Assembly: GCF_001766675.1 (NCBI RefSeq) | Contig: NZ_MJLT01000001.1 | Span: 186,001-250,000 of the forward strand | Source: Arthrobacter sp. SW1 | GTDB lineage: Bacteria > Actinomycetota > Actinomycetes > Actinomycetales > Micrococcaceae | Reading direction: 5' to 3' | Length of the DNA: 64,000 bases | Part shown: positions 55,909 to 64,000 of the stretch, piece after piece | Layout of the letters: every line of letters starts with the position of its first letter | Position numbering within the stretch: the stretch's first letter is position 1 | Position numbers and translations under genes: made by a program | The notes under the pieces: generated by a model | What the model saw: only the letters and a program-made list of their open reading frames with translations | What the model was told of the DNA's origin: nothing | The model's database searches: none

Positions 55909-56385
55909 ATGGCTGAACGACTTACCCCGGGCGACACCGCCCCCGCTTTCACCCTCAAGGACCAGGACGGCAACGACGTCAGCCTGGAATCCTTCCGCGG
56001 AAGCAACACGATCGTGTACTTCTACCCCGCCGCATCGACGCCCGCCTGCGCCAAACAGGCCTGCGATTTCAGGGATTCCCTGGCATCGCTGCAGGCTGCC
56101 GGCTACCAGGTGCTGGGCATCTCGCCGGATCCCGTGCCGGCCCTGGCGAAGTTCGTTGCCGAGGAATCGCTGACCTTTCCGCTCTTGTCCGATGAGGACC
56201 ACAAGGTAGCTGACGCATATGCAGCCTGGGGCGAGAAGAAGAATTACGGGCGGACGTACCAGGGCCTGATCCGTTCCACGATCGTGGTGGATCCCGAAGG
56301 CAAGGTAGCGGTGGCGCAGTACAACGTGCGCGCCACCGGCCACGTCGCCAAGCTCCGGCGGGACCTCAAGCTCGACAAAGCCTGA
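55909..56385 (+). CDS. bcp: Thioredoxin-dependent peroxiredoxin (Bcp/PrxQ type)
   Basis: 158 residues; reduces hydroperoxides with thioredoxin. GDTAPAFTLKDQDGNDVSLES opens the fold; the peroxidatic site is YPAASTPACAKQACDFRD, where Cys-X4-Cys gives peroxidatic and resolving Cys five residues apart, as in PrxQ. The usual Pro-Gly-Cys is Pro-Ala-Cys here. VLGISPDPVPALAKF and GLIRSTIVVDPEGKVAVAQYNVRATGHV follow. ATG 55909 has AGGAG at proper spacing. Confidence 0.92.
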   Translation: MAERLTPGDTAPAFTLKDQDGNDVSLESFRGSNTIVYFYPAASTPACAKQACDFRDSLASLQAAGYQVLGISPDPVPALAKFVAEESLTFPLLSDEDHKVADAYAAWGEKKNYGRTYQGLIRSTIVVDPEGKVAVAQYNVRATGHVAKLRRDLKLDKA

Positions 56386-56500
56386 GCAAAGCCTGCCAAC
56401 ATGCCCGCGGTGCCCTGGAATGGCACCGGCCGGGTGGCCGCATGGGTAGAATGGAGCCCGGCGCGGCAGCAGGATGTGATCGTCCCGGCGCCGGCACTTT

Positions 56501-56585
56501 GCGCGAGTGGTGAAATTGGCAGACACGCAGGATTTAGGTTCCTGTGCCTTCGGGCGTGGGGGTTCAAGTCCCCCCTTGCGCACCA
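56501..56585 (+). tRNA. tRNA-Leu(TAG)
   Basis: 85 nt with encoded CCA; acceptor GCGCGAG/CTTGCGC, anticodon stem CAGGA/TCCTG with loop TTTAGGT (anticodon TAG, codon CTA), long variable arm GCCTTCGGGC, T arm GGGGG-TTCAAGT-CCCCC. Confidence 0.97.
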
Positions 56586-56592
56586 AACTGGA

Positions 56593-56623
56593 CGGCTGGA
56601 CCCCTTTGCACGGGGTCCAGCCG
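56593..56623 (+). terminator. Hairpin after tRNA-Leu
   Basis: CGGCTGGACCCC (56593-56604) with GGGGTCCAGCCG (56612-56623), 12-bp perfect stem, loop TTTGCAC. No T-run follows, so read-through into the solute-binding protein gene is possible. Confidence 0.65.
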
Positions 56624-56654
56624 CATTCCGTCCAACTGCCTTGAGGGGACAAGA

Positions 56655-58328
56655 GTGGCAAGCAGCACACGACGCCGGATGACGCTTCAGATCGGCGCAG
56701 GCCTTCTTGCCCTGGCCTTGAGCTCCTGCACCGCCGCCCCTGCCCCGTCACCGTCGAGCGGAACGCCGACGGCGAGTACTCCGGCCGCCGTGCCGGACAA
56801 GACCTTCAATTTCGGGACCCCGGCCATGCCGCTCGGCCTCGACCCCGCCCTCATCAACGATTCCGAGTCCTACCGGGTCACCCGCCAGGTCATGGAGGGC
56901 CTGGTGGGCATCGACCCTTCCACCGGGCAGCTTGCACCGCTGTTGGCGACCGAATGGAGCGAAGGCGAAGACGGGCTGAGCTACGCCTTCACGCTCCGTG
57001 AAAAGGTCACCTTCCACGACGGCACCGCATTCAACGCCGCGGCAGTGTGCAGCAACTTCAACCGCTGGTTCACCTTCAGCCCGGCAGTCCGCAAGCAGGC
57101 TCCCGGAATCATGTTCAAGAGCGTCTTCAAGTCGTTCTCCGACAACGCCTCGCTCTCCCTCTACAAGGGTTGCGCCGTGCAGGGCACCCACGGAGTGAAG
57201 ATCAGCCTCACCAGGCCCTTCACCGGTTTCCTGCAGGCGCTGACCCTGCCGGCTTTCGCCATGTCCTCCCCCACGGCGCTGCAGAAGCAAAAGGCGAACG
57301 TCCTCGACCGCACGCTTGAAGGCCAGGCCGTGTCGGAGTACGCCACGCACCCGGTGGGTACCGGCCCCTTCGTCTTCGGCACCTGGGCGAAGGACCGGAT
57401 CACCCTGAAGAGCTACGCCGGGTACTGGGGCGAGCGGGGCCAGATCGCCACCCTGAATTTCGTTCCGTTCGATCATCCGCAGACCAGGCTCGACGCTTTG
57501 CTGAACGGCCGGATCGACGGCTATGACCTGGTCACCGCCGGCACTTTCGATCCCCTCGTCAAGCACGGCATGCAGATCGTGCAGCGGGACCCGTTCTCGG
57601 TGATGTACCTGGGCATCAACCAGGCCGCGGCGCCGCTGCAGAAGCTTGAGGTCCGCCAGGCGATCGAGCTCGCCATCGACAAGGAAAGCCTGATCCGGAA
57701 GTTCTTCATGGACAACACGGCGCAGGCTTCGCAGTTCGTTCCCCCCAAGCTGAGCGGCTTCAACAACAACGCACCATCCCTGGGCTACAACCCAGACAAG
57801 GCGAAGCAGCTGCTGGCGAAGGCCGGCTACAAGGGCGAGCCGCTGAAGTTCTACTACCCGCTCAACGTGACCCGCAGCTACCTTCCCACCCCCGAGAAGA
57901 TCTACGCGGAAATCAGCAGGCAGCTCACCGCCGTCGGCTTCAACATCCGCCCGGTCCCCGTGGACTGGGAGGACGGCTACCTGCAGAAGGTGCAGTCGCC
58001 CGGGGACCATGCCCTCCACCTGCTCGGCTGGAACGGCGTGTACTCGGACCCGGACAACTTCGTAGGCACCCTGTTCGGCGAACGCCGGGGTGAGTTTGCT
58101 TACAACGATGCCCAGGTGTTCTCGAAGATCGACCGCGCCCGCGGCCTGCCTGAGGGCCCGGAACGGAACGCCCAGTACGAAACCATCAACGCCCAGATCG
58201 CGGCAACCGTACCGGCGGTGCCTATTGCCTTCCCGATCTCCGCACTGGCCCTGTCCGACCGGGTGGAAAAATACCCCGCTTCGCCGGTCTTGAACGAAGT
58301 TTTCACGAACGTCCGCCTAAAGTCTTGA
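56655..58328 (+). CDS. ABC transporter solute-binding lipoprotein (family 5, peptide/nickel type)
   Basis: 557 residues, GTG start after GAGGGGA. Signal peptide [20 protein letters not shown] with lipobox LSSC. SBP_bac_5 features: [34 protein letters not shown] (in parts), [70 protein letters not shown]. It should capture oligopeptides or similar solutes outside the membrane. No permease or ATPase genes of such a system are nearby, so it is an orphan binding protein that must use components encoded elsewhere. Confidence 0.9.
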   Translation: MASSTRRRMTLQIGAGLLALALSSCTAAPAPSPSSGTPTASTPAAVPDKTFNFGTPAMPLGLDPALINDSESYRVTRQVMEGLVGIDPSTGQLAPLLATEWSEGEDGLSYAFTLREKVTFHDGTAFNAAAVCSNFNRWFTFSPAVRKQAPGIMFKSVFKSFSDNASLSLYKGCAVQGTHGVKISLTRPFTGFLQALTLPAFAMSSPTALQKQKANVLDRTLEGQAVSEYATHPVGTGPFVFGTWAKDRITLKSYAGYWGERGQIATLNFVPFDHPQTRLDALLNGRIDGYDLVTAGTFDPLVKHGMQIVQRDPFSVMYLGINQAAAPLQKLEVRQAIELAIDKESLIRKFFMDNTAQASQFVPPKLSGFNNNAPSLGYNPDKAKQLLAKAGYKGEPLKFYYPLNVTRSYLPTPEKIYAEISRQLTAVGFNIRPVPVDWEDGYLQKVQSPGDHALHLLGWNGVYSDPDNFVGTLFGERRGEFAYNDAQVFSKIDRARGLPEGPERNAQYETINAQIAATVPAVPIAFPISALALSDRVEKYPASPVLNEVFTNVRLKS

Positions 58329-58353
58329 CTGTCTGCCGCAATTTCAGTTATGG
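58325..58353 (+). promoter_or_regulatory. Possible promoter of mqo
   Basis: TTGACT (58325-58330), which overlaps the stop codon of the preceding gene, is 17 bp before TTATGG (58348-58353). The hexamers are only partly consensus. Confidence 0.3.
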
Positions 58354-58407
58354 GGCGGCCCGGGGATATTCTGTGACAGCCAATGCCGCTGCTATCGGAG
58401 ATTGACT

Positions 58408-59913
58408 GTGACCTTCATTTCCAAGACCAAACACGCCGACGTCGTCCTCATTGGCGGCGGAATCATGAGCGCAACGCTCGGGGCGTTCATCAAGCAGCTC
58501 GAACCGGATTGGAGCATCGCACTTTTCGAGCGCCTCGATGAGGCGGGCCTTGAAAGCTCCGGCCCGTGGAACAACGCAGGAACCGGCCACGCGGCGCTCT
58601 GCGAACTGAACTACTCCCCCGCAGCCAAAGACGGCTCGGTGGATCCCTCCAAGGCCCTGCACATCAACGAACAATTCCAGCTGTCCCGCCAGTTCTGGTC
58701 CCACCTGGTCGACGAAAAACTGATCGGCTCCCCCAAAGGCTTCATCAACACCGTTCCGCACATGAGCTTCGTCATCGGCGACAAGCACGCGGACTTCCTC
58801 AAGACCCGCTACGAGGCACTCAAGCCCAACACGCTGTTCCGCAGCATGGAGTACACGGAAGACCAGGCGCAGATCGCCAAGTGGGCTCCCCTGATCGTCA
58901 AAGGCCGTGATCCCCAGCAGCGCGTCGCAGCCACCCGCGCGGCCGAAGGAACCGACGTCGATTTCGGCGCACTGACCCGTGAGCTGACCGGTTACCTGGC
59001 CAAGACCGGCGTCGAGGTCAACTACGGTCATGAGGTCACCAATGTGAGCCGGGCGTCCGACGGCGGCTGGGACCTGTCGCTCAAGTACCCGGCTTCCGGG
59101 GAACGCAGCCGGATCCACGCCAAGTTCGTGTTCGTCGGTGCCGGCGGCGGTGCGCTGCACCTGCTGCAAGCCTCCGGCATCCCCGAGAGCAAGGGCTACG
59201 GCGGTTTCCCCGTGTCCGGCCAGTTCTTCCGCTGCACCGATGAGGAAACCGCGGCCCAGCACAGCGCCAAGGTCTACGGCCAGGCTTCGGTCGGCGCGCC
59301 GCCGATGTCCGTTCCGCATCTGGACACCCGCTACGTCGATGGCAAACGTTCGCTGCTCTTCGGACCGTACGCCGGATTCTCCACCAACTTCCTCAAGACC
59401 AGCAGCTACCTGGACCTGCCGCTGTCCATCCGCCCGGGAAACATCATTCCGATGCTCGCCGTGGCCAAGGACAACATGGACCTGACGGCCTACCTGATCA
59501 AGGAGGTCGCCAAGCGCCACGACGCGAAGGTCGAATCCCTGCGCGAGTACTACCCCGAAGCCGACGGCGGCAAGTGGGAACTCATTACGGCCGGCCAGCG
59601 GGTGCAGATCATCAAGAAGCATCCGCAGAAGGGTGGCGTCCTGCAGTTCGGCACCGAAGTCATCGCGGCGCGCGACGGCTCGATCGGTGCCCTGCTGGGT
59701 GCCTCGCCGGGAGCCTCCACCGCGGTGCCGATCATGATCGAGCTGCTGCAGAAGACCTTCCCGAAGAACTTCAAGGGCTGGCAGTCCAAGCTCAAGGAAA
59801 TGATGCCCGGCTACGGCGTCAAGCTGAACGACAACCCGGAACTCGCCGCGGAAATCGAGGCGGGCACCGCCAAGTCGCTGCAGCTCGAAAACGCGGACGC
59901 CACGCAGCACTGA
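58408..59913 (+). CDS. mqo: Malate:quinone oxidoreductase
   Basis: 501 residues; FAD-dependent, membrane-associated oxidation of malate to oxaloacetate with electrons passed to quinone. FAD loop [25 protein letters not shown]; conserved [79 protein letters not shown] 58408 is preferred because GGAG is 7 nt upstream; a TTG at 58402 is too close to it. The C-terminal [20 protein letters not shown] fits the family. Confidence 0.95.
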   Translation: MTFISKTKHADVVLIGGGIMSATLGAFIKQLEPDWSIALFERLDEAGLESSGPWNNAGTGHAALCELNYSPAAKDGSVDPSKALHINEQFQLSRQFWSHLVDEKLIGSPKGFINTVPHMSFVIGDKHADFLKTRYEALKPNTLFRSMEYTEDQAQIAKWAPLIVKGRDPQQRVAATRAAEGTDVDFGALTRELTGYLAKTGVEVNYGHEVTNVSRASDGGWDLSLKYPASGERSRIHAKFVFVGAGGGALHLLQASGIPESKGYGGFPVSGQFFRCTDEETAAQHSAKVYGQASVGAPPMSVPHLDTRYVDGKRSLLFGPYAGFSTNFLKTSSYLDLPLSIRPGNIIPMLAVAKDNMDLTAYLIKEVAKRHDAKVESLREYYPEADGGKWELITAGQRVQIIKKHPQKGGVLQFGTEVIAARDGSIGALLGASPGASTAVPIMIELLQKTFPKNFKGWQSKLKEMMPGYGVKLNDNPELAAEIEAGTAKSLQLENADATQH

Positions 59914-59959
59914 CCGCCGCAGTTCCCAGGAGACCACGCAGACCCCAGGAGACAATGCA

Positions 59960-62900
59960 ATGTTCGCTCTGGCACGGCTTTCACTGGCGAACAGGGCATT
60001 GATTGCGCTGATCACCGTCTTCGCGGCGGTGTTCGGCGTGATCACGATGTCCTCCCTGAAGCAGGAGCTCATCCCGTCGATCGAGTTCCCGCAGGTGACG
60101 GTGGTCACCTCGATGCCGGGGGCATCCCCGGAGGTGGTGGACAAGCAGCTGAGCCGCCCCCTGGAAACCGCGCTCAACAGCGTGGAGGGGCTCGAGTCCA
60201 GCACCTCCACCTCGCAAAGCGGGGTTTCCCGGATCACCTTGGTGTTCAGCTACGGTTCCAACCTGGACCGTGCCCGCAACCAGATCGACCGGGCCATCTC
60301 CAACGCCAGGCGGTCGCTTCCGGATGACGTGGAGCCGCGCTCCTTCGCGGGCAGCGTGAGTGACTTCCCGATCATTTTCCTCGCGGTTTCCTCGGACAAG
60401 CCGCTCAGCGGACTCAACGCCGATCTCCTGCGGCTCACCGTGCCACGGCTGCAGAAGATCGACGGCGTCCGCGGCGCCGAAGTCAGCGGCGGCGCCACCC
60501 AGCACATCCTGATCGCGCCGCGGCCGGCCGCCATGGCCGCCGCAGGAGCGAGCGTCCGCTCGTTGTCCGAGGCCCTGGAGAACAACGGCGCGCTGGTTCC
60601 GGCGGGAACCGTCGAGGAGCAGGGCAAGTCCCTCTCGCTGCAGATCGGCAGTCCGGTGGATTCACTCGAGGCCATCAAGGGCCTTCCCGTTGCCGGCGCC
60701 AAAGCCGGGACCACCATCGCTTCCGTGGCCGACGTCTCCATCAAGGACGATGCCGCCACCTCGATCACGCGGACCAACGGCGTGCCGACGCTTGCCCTCA
60801 CCGTCACCAAGAAGCCCGACGCCGACACCGTGGCGATCTCGCACGCGGTCAAGGATTCGCTGGGGCAGATGAGCGCGGAGCTTGGCTCCAACGCACGCTT
60901 CACGCCGGTTTTCGACCAGGCGCCCTACATCGAGAAGTCGATCAAGGACCTCACCACCGAAGGCTTGCTGGGGCTCGGTTTTGCGGTGCTGGTGATCCTG
61001 CTCTTCCTGCTGTCGGTGCGCTCCACCCTGGTCACGGCGGTGTCCATCCCGCTGTCGCTGCTGATCACGTTCATCGGCATTTCCGCCACCCGCTATTCGC
61101 TGAACATCCTGACCTTGGGTGCGCTCACCATCGCGATCGGCCGCGTGGTGGATGACTCGATCGTGGTCATCGAGAACATCAAGCGCCACCTGAGCTACGG
61201 CGAACCCAAGCTCACGGCCATCCTGAACTCCATCCGCGAGGTAGCCGGCGCCATCACCGCATCAACGCTGACCACAGTGGCGGTCTTCCTTCCCATTGCC
61301 TTTGTGGGCGACCTCGCCGGGGAACTTTTCCGGCCGTTCGCCCTTACAGTGACCATCGCGCTGCTCGCGTCCTTGCTGGTGGCCCTGACGATCGTTCCCG
61401 TGCTGGCCTACTGGTTCCTGAAATCGCCGGACGCAGCCGCGGACCCGGCGGAGGCGAAAGAGACCGCTGCGAAAGCCCATGAGGCCGAGCAACGCACGCG
61501 CCTGCAACGCGGCTACCTGCCGGTCCTTGCCACCACCCAGAAGCACCCTGTGTGGACCATCATCGCGGCCGTCCTGGTCCTCGGCGGCACCGCCGCCATG
61601 ACACCGCTCCTGGCAACCGACCTCCTGGGCCGCTCCGGCGAGAACAGCATGACGGTCCGCCAAGTCCTCCCGCCCGGGACCAGCCTGGCCGATACAGCCA
61701 AGGCGGCCACCGTCGTCGAGGATGTCCTGGCGGGCATCGACGGGATCAAGGACGTCCAGGTCACCTCCGGCACAGCCCAAAACGGATTGGCCGCGCTCAG
61801 CTCCGGCGGCGCCTCGTCGTCGACCTTCACCGTGGTCACGGAAGAGAACGCGGCGCAGGACAAACTGCAGGACACGGTCCGTCGGCGCCTGGCCGAAGCC
61901 GGCGCGGCGGGCAAACTGACCGTCGGTGCCCGGCAGGGCGGCTTCGGCACTTCGTCCACGGTCGACGTCACCATCAACGCCGCCACCGCAGCGGACCTCC
62001 AGACGGCGAGTGACGCCGTCGTCAAGGCGCTCGACGGCGTGCCCGGGAGCTCGGAGACCGCCACCAACCTGTCCGCGGCCCAGCCGGTGGTCCAGGTGAA
62101 GGTGGACCGCGCCAAAGCCGTCGCCGCGGGCCTCAGTGAAGAACAGGTGGCCGGCGTGCTTGCAGCCACCGTCTCCCCGGTTCCAGCCGGCACGGTGCGC
62201 ATCGATGCCAACGACTTCCCGGTCCGGATCGGCGAAGGCACCCGCTTCACCAGCGTTGCGGCGGTGCGGGACATGGCGGTCCCCACGCCGCGCGGCCCCG
62301 TGAAGCTTGAAGACATCGCTTCCGTGGAGCAGGTGGAAGTGCCGCTCTCGGTGACCAGCAGCAACGGCCAGCGGACCGCCCGGGTGACCGTGACGCCGTC
62401 GGGCTCCAACCTCGGCGCGCTCAGCAGCGCGGTGCAGGAGCGGCTCGCCGCGGTCGAACTGCCCCCGGGCATCACCGCCGAAATCGGCGGCGCCACCACC
62501 CAGCAGGCCGAGTCCTTCCGCCAGCTGGGCCTGGCGCTGCTGGCAGCGATCGCGATCGTCTACGTGATCATGGTGGCTGCCTTCAAATCTCTGGTCCAGC
62601 CGCTCATCCTGCTGGTCTCCGTACCGTTCGCCGCGACCGGCGCGGTCGGCCTGCTCCTGTTGACCGGCGTCCCGCTGGGCCTTCCTGCGCTGATCGGCCT
62701 GCTCATGCTCGTGGGCATCGTGGTCACCAACGCGATCGTGCTGATCGACCTCATCAACCAATACCGCGCCCCGCGGGACGGCCGCCCAGGCATGAGCGTC
62801 GACGACGCCATCACCCACGGCGCCCGGCAGCGCCTGCGGCCGATCCTCATGACCGCCCTCGCCACTGTGTTCGCCCTGACGCCGATGGCCCTGGGTTTCA

Positions 62901-63160
62901 CCGGCGGTGGCGGCTTCATCTCACGGCCGCTGGCCATCGTGGTGATCGGCGGCCTGGTGTCCTCCACCCTGCTGACCCTCATCCTGGTTCCGGTCCTCTA
63001 CAAGCTGGTCGAGGGACGGCGGGAAAAGAAGGCCCTGCTCAAGGCTCTCAAGGAACGTCCCGCCGTCGTGCCCGGAAACGAGGGCGAATTCCTCGACTGG
63101 ACCACGGGGATGGTCCCGAAGGTATCCGGCCGCAGGGCTGCGCAGGGATCGTCCAAGTAG
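59960..63160 (+). CDS. RND-family efflux permease (HAE1/SwrC type)
   Basis: 1066 residues, 12 predicted spans in two halves with large extracellular loops, typical of AcrB/SwrC. The N-terminus is RLSLANRALIALITVFAAVFGVI. LKQELIPSIEFPQVTVVTSMPGASPEVVD is the classic first-loop signature. The TM4 proton-relay Asp pair appears in ALTIAIGRVVDDSIVVIENI. The C-terminal half has VYVIMVAAFKSLVQPLILLVSVPFAATGAVGLLLL and GIVVTNAIVLIDLINQYR. It likely pumps hydrophobic or surfactant-like molecules. No membrane-fusion or outer-membrane partner is adjacent, as expected for a Gram-positive. It is 46 bp after mqo. Confidence 0.92.
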   Translation: MFALARLSLANRALIALITVFAAVFGVITMSSLKQELIPSIEFPQVTVVTSMPGASPEVVDKQLSRPLETALNSVEGLESSTSTSQSGVSRITLVFSYGSNLDRARNQIDRAISNARRSLPDDVEPRSFAGSVSDFPIIFLAVSSDKPLSGLNADLLRLTVPRLQKIDGVRGAEVSGGATQHILIAPRPAAMAAAGASVRSLSEALENNGALVPAGTVEEQGKSLSLQIGSPVDSLEAIKGLPVAGAKAGTTIASVADVSIKDDAATSITRTNGVPTLALTVTKKPDADTVAISHAVKDSLGQMSAELGSNARFTPVFDQAPYIEKSIKDLTTEGLLGLGFAVLVILLFLLSVRSTLVTAVSIPLSLLITFIGISATRYSLNILTLGALTIAIGRVVDDSIVVIENIKRHLSYGEPKLTAILNSIREVAGAITASTLTTVAVFLPIAFVGDLAGELFRPFALTVTIALLASLLVALTIVPVLAYWFLKSPDAAADPAEAKETAAKAHEAEQRTRLQRGYLPVLATTQKHPVWTIIAAVLVLGGTAAMTPLLATDLLGRSGENSMTVRQVLPPGTSLADTAKAATVVEDVLAGIDGIKDVQVTSGTAQNGLAALSSGGASSSTFTVVTEENAAQDKLQDTVRRRLAEAGAAGKLTVGARQGGFGTSSTVDVTINAATAADLQTASDAVVKALDGVPGSSETATNLSAAQPVVQVKVDRAKAVAAGLSEEQVAGVLAATVSPVPAGTVRIDANDFPVRIGEGTRFTSVAAVRDMAVPTPRGPVKLEDIASVEQVEVPLSVTSSNGQRTARVTVTPSGSNLGALSSAVQERLAAVELPPGITAEIGGATTQQAESFRQLGLALLAAIAIVYVIMVAAFKSLVQPLILLVSVPFAATGAVGLLLLTGVPLGLPALIGLLMLVGIVVTNAIVLIDLINQYRAPRDGRPGMSVDDAITHGARQRLRPILMTALATVFALTPMALGFTGGGGFISRPLAIVVIGGLVSSTLLTLILVPVLYKLVEGRREKKALLKALKERPAVVPGNEGEFLDWTTGMVPKVSGRRAAQGSSK

Positions 63161-63201
63161 TCCCGGGAATAATCCACGCGCCCGGGCGTTACACAGGTCG
63201 A

Positions 63202-63219
63202 TAGATGCAAATGCATCTA
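63202..63219. promoter_or_regulatory. MarR-type palindromic operator before the LLM oxidoreductase
   Basis: TAGATGCA-AA-TGCATCTA, 8-bp perfect arms. A -10-like TACACT at 63228-63233 puts this palindrome over the -35 region, a repressor position, 59 bp before the start codon. Confidence 0.55.
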
Positions 63220-63277
63220 GTTTTGGATACACTGTTGGTAACGCCCGCGCACCCGCGGACAGGACGAAAGGCACATC

Positions 63278-64000
63278 ATGGAGATCGGCGTATTCAGCGT
63301 CAGCGACATCACCACTGACCCCACCACGGGCCGCACCCCCACCGAAAACGAGCGCATCAAGGCATCGGTGGCCATCGCTAAGAAGGCCGAAGAAATCGGC
63401 ATGGACGTGTACGCGATCGGCGAGCACCACAACCGGCCGTTCTTCTCTTCTTCGCCCACCACCACGCTGGCCTACATCGCCGCGCAGACCGAGCGCATCA
63501 CGCTCTCGACGTCCACCACGCTGATCACCACGAACGACCCCGTAAAGATCGCCGAAGACTTCGCCATGCTGCAGCACCTGGCCGACGGCCGCGTGGACCT
63601 CATCATGGGCCGCGGCAACACGGCCCCGGTGTACCCGTGGTTCGGCAAGAACATCCAGGACGGCATCGAGCTGGCCATCGAGAACTACGCCCTGCTGCGC
63701 CGCCTCTGGGACGAGGACACGGTGAACTGGAACGGAAAGTTCCGCACCCCGCTGCAGAACTTCACCTCCACCCCGCGCCCGCTCGACGACGTCCCGCCCT
63801 TCGTGTGGCACGGCTCCATCCGCAGCCCGCAGATCGCCGAACTGGCCGCCTACTACGGCGACGGTTTCTTCGCGAACAACATCTTCTGGCCCAAGGAGCA
63901 CTACCAGCAGCTGATCGGCCTCTACCGCGAGCGCTACGAGCACTACGGCCACGGCAAGGCGGACCAGGCGATCGTGGGCCTCGGCGGCCAGTTCTTCATG
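63278..64000 (+). CDS. LLM-class flavin-dependent oxidoreductase, 3' end outside window
   Basis: The first 241 residues of a luciferase-like FMN monooxygenase, in frame to the window end. MEIGVFSVSDITTDPTTGRTP, then AEEIGMDVYAIGEHHNRPFF with the EHH metal/flavin-region motif, LSTSTTLITTNDPVKIAEDFA, and DLIMGRGNTAPVYPWFGKN are typical of the group with CE1758-like FMN-dependent enzymes. The gene is preceded by GAAAGG at 8 nt and by a palindromic operator. The substrate is not known; these enzymes often come with a flavin reductase or NADPH:FMN partner just downstream. Confidence 0.88.
   Translation, partial: MEIGVFSVSDITTDPTTGRTPTENERIKASVAIAKKAEEIGMDVYAIGEHHNRPFFSSSPTTTLAYIAAQTERITLSTSTTLITTNDPVKIAEDFAMLQHLADGRVDLIMGRGNTAPVYPWFGKNIQDGIELAIENYALLRRLWDEDTVNWNGKFRTPLQNFTSTPRPLDDVPPFVWHGSIRSPQIAELAAYYGDGFFANNIFWPKEHYQQLIGLYRERYEHYGHGKADQAIVGLGGQFFM

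Noticed and set aside
58348..60237. 629-residue open frame on the minus strand opposite mqo
   Set aside because: It mirrors the mqo codons in the complementary frame; the composition (Gly/Val/Asp-rich, no domain) is typical of antisense frames in GC-rich DNA, and mqo is certain.

Overview
The window is high-GC chromosomal DNA from a Gram-positive actinobacterium, most likely Arthrobacter sensu lato (Micrococcaceae). The evidence is the GC-rich third codon positions, frequent GTG/TTG starts with ATGA-type overlaps, the gene order leuC-leuD-murA-plsC-gpsA-ddl, an IclR-type leucine regulator (LtbR-like) next to leuCD, and an LCP/TagGH-type wall glycan locus. I assign the genus by resemblance of gene order and protein sequence, not by a database search.

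Left to right. 1-9.8 kb: a minus-strand operon for a surface or wall-linked polysaccharide, with an LCP ligase, a Pro-rich membrane-anchored protein, two GT4 glycosyltransferases, a TagG/TagH-like ABC exporter, a CgeB-like/GT2-like two-domain glycosyltransferase and a WecC-type UDP-ManNAc dehydrogenase cut by the window edge. 9.9-17.9 kb: a DUF3515 lipoprotein, then ddl, gpsA, plsC, murA, leuD and leuC on the minus strand, and the divergent IclR regulator. 18-22 kb: DUF1697 and two translationally coupled dynamin-like membrane GTPases. 22.2-24.0 kb: an isolated asparagine-synthase-like gene of visibly lower GC, next to tRNA-Glu(CTC) and tRNA-Gln(CTG). 24.7-33 kb: a heptad-repeat membrane protein, HAD hydrolase, gltX, FAH-family protein, MBL-fold hydrolase, DUF1304, ilvE and leuB.

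33-44 kb: a NarL/LuxR-type two-component system followed by an ABC exporter (ATPase plus FtsX-like permease), metG, and a second FtsX-type ABC pair. 44-52.5 kb: serA, ilvC, ilvN and ilvB with a leader-peptide attenuator, a 56-bp perfect palindrome, ilvD and a LysR regulator. 52.5-64 kb: a sunset-like-domain membrane protein, a PQQ-type sugar dehydrogenase lipoprotein, two identical tRNA-Lys(CTT), MarR, a Bcp-type peroxiredoxin, tRNA-Leu(TAG), a peptide-type solute-binding lipoprotein, mqo, an HAE1-type RND permease and a truncated LLM flavin oxidoreductase.

Much of the branched-chain amino acid pathway (ilvB, ilvN, ilvC, ilvD, ilvE, leuB, leuC, leuD) lies within about 36 kb. A shared 14-bp motif (CGTCTCANTATYYG) is found upstream of leuB, leuC/iclR and ilvB, which suggests one regulator. 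A separate 16-bp box is shared by the promoters of the two-component operon and the adjacent ABC operon. I saw no insertion sequences, phage genes, CRISPR array or rRNA.
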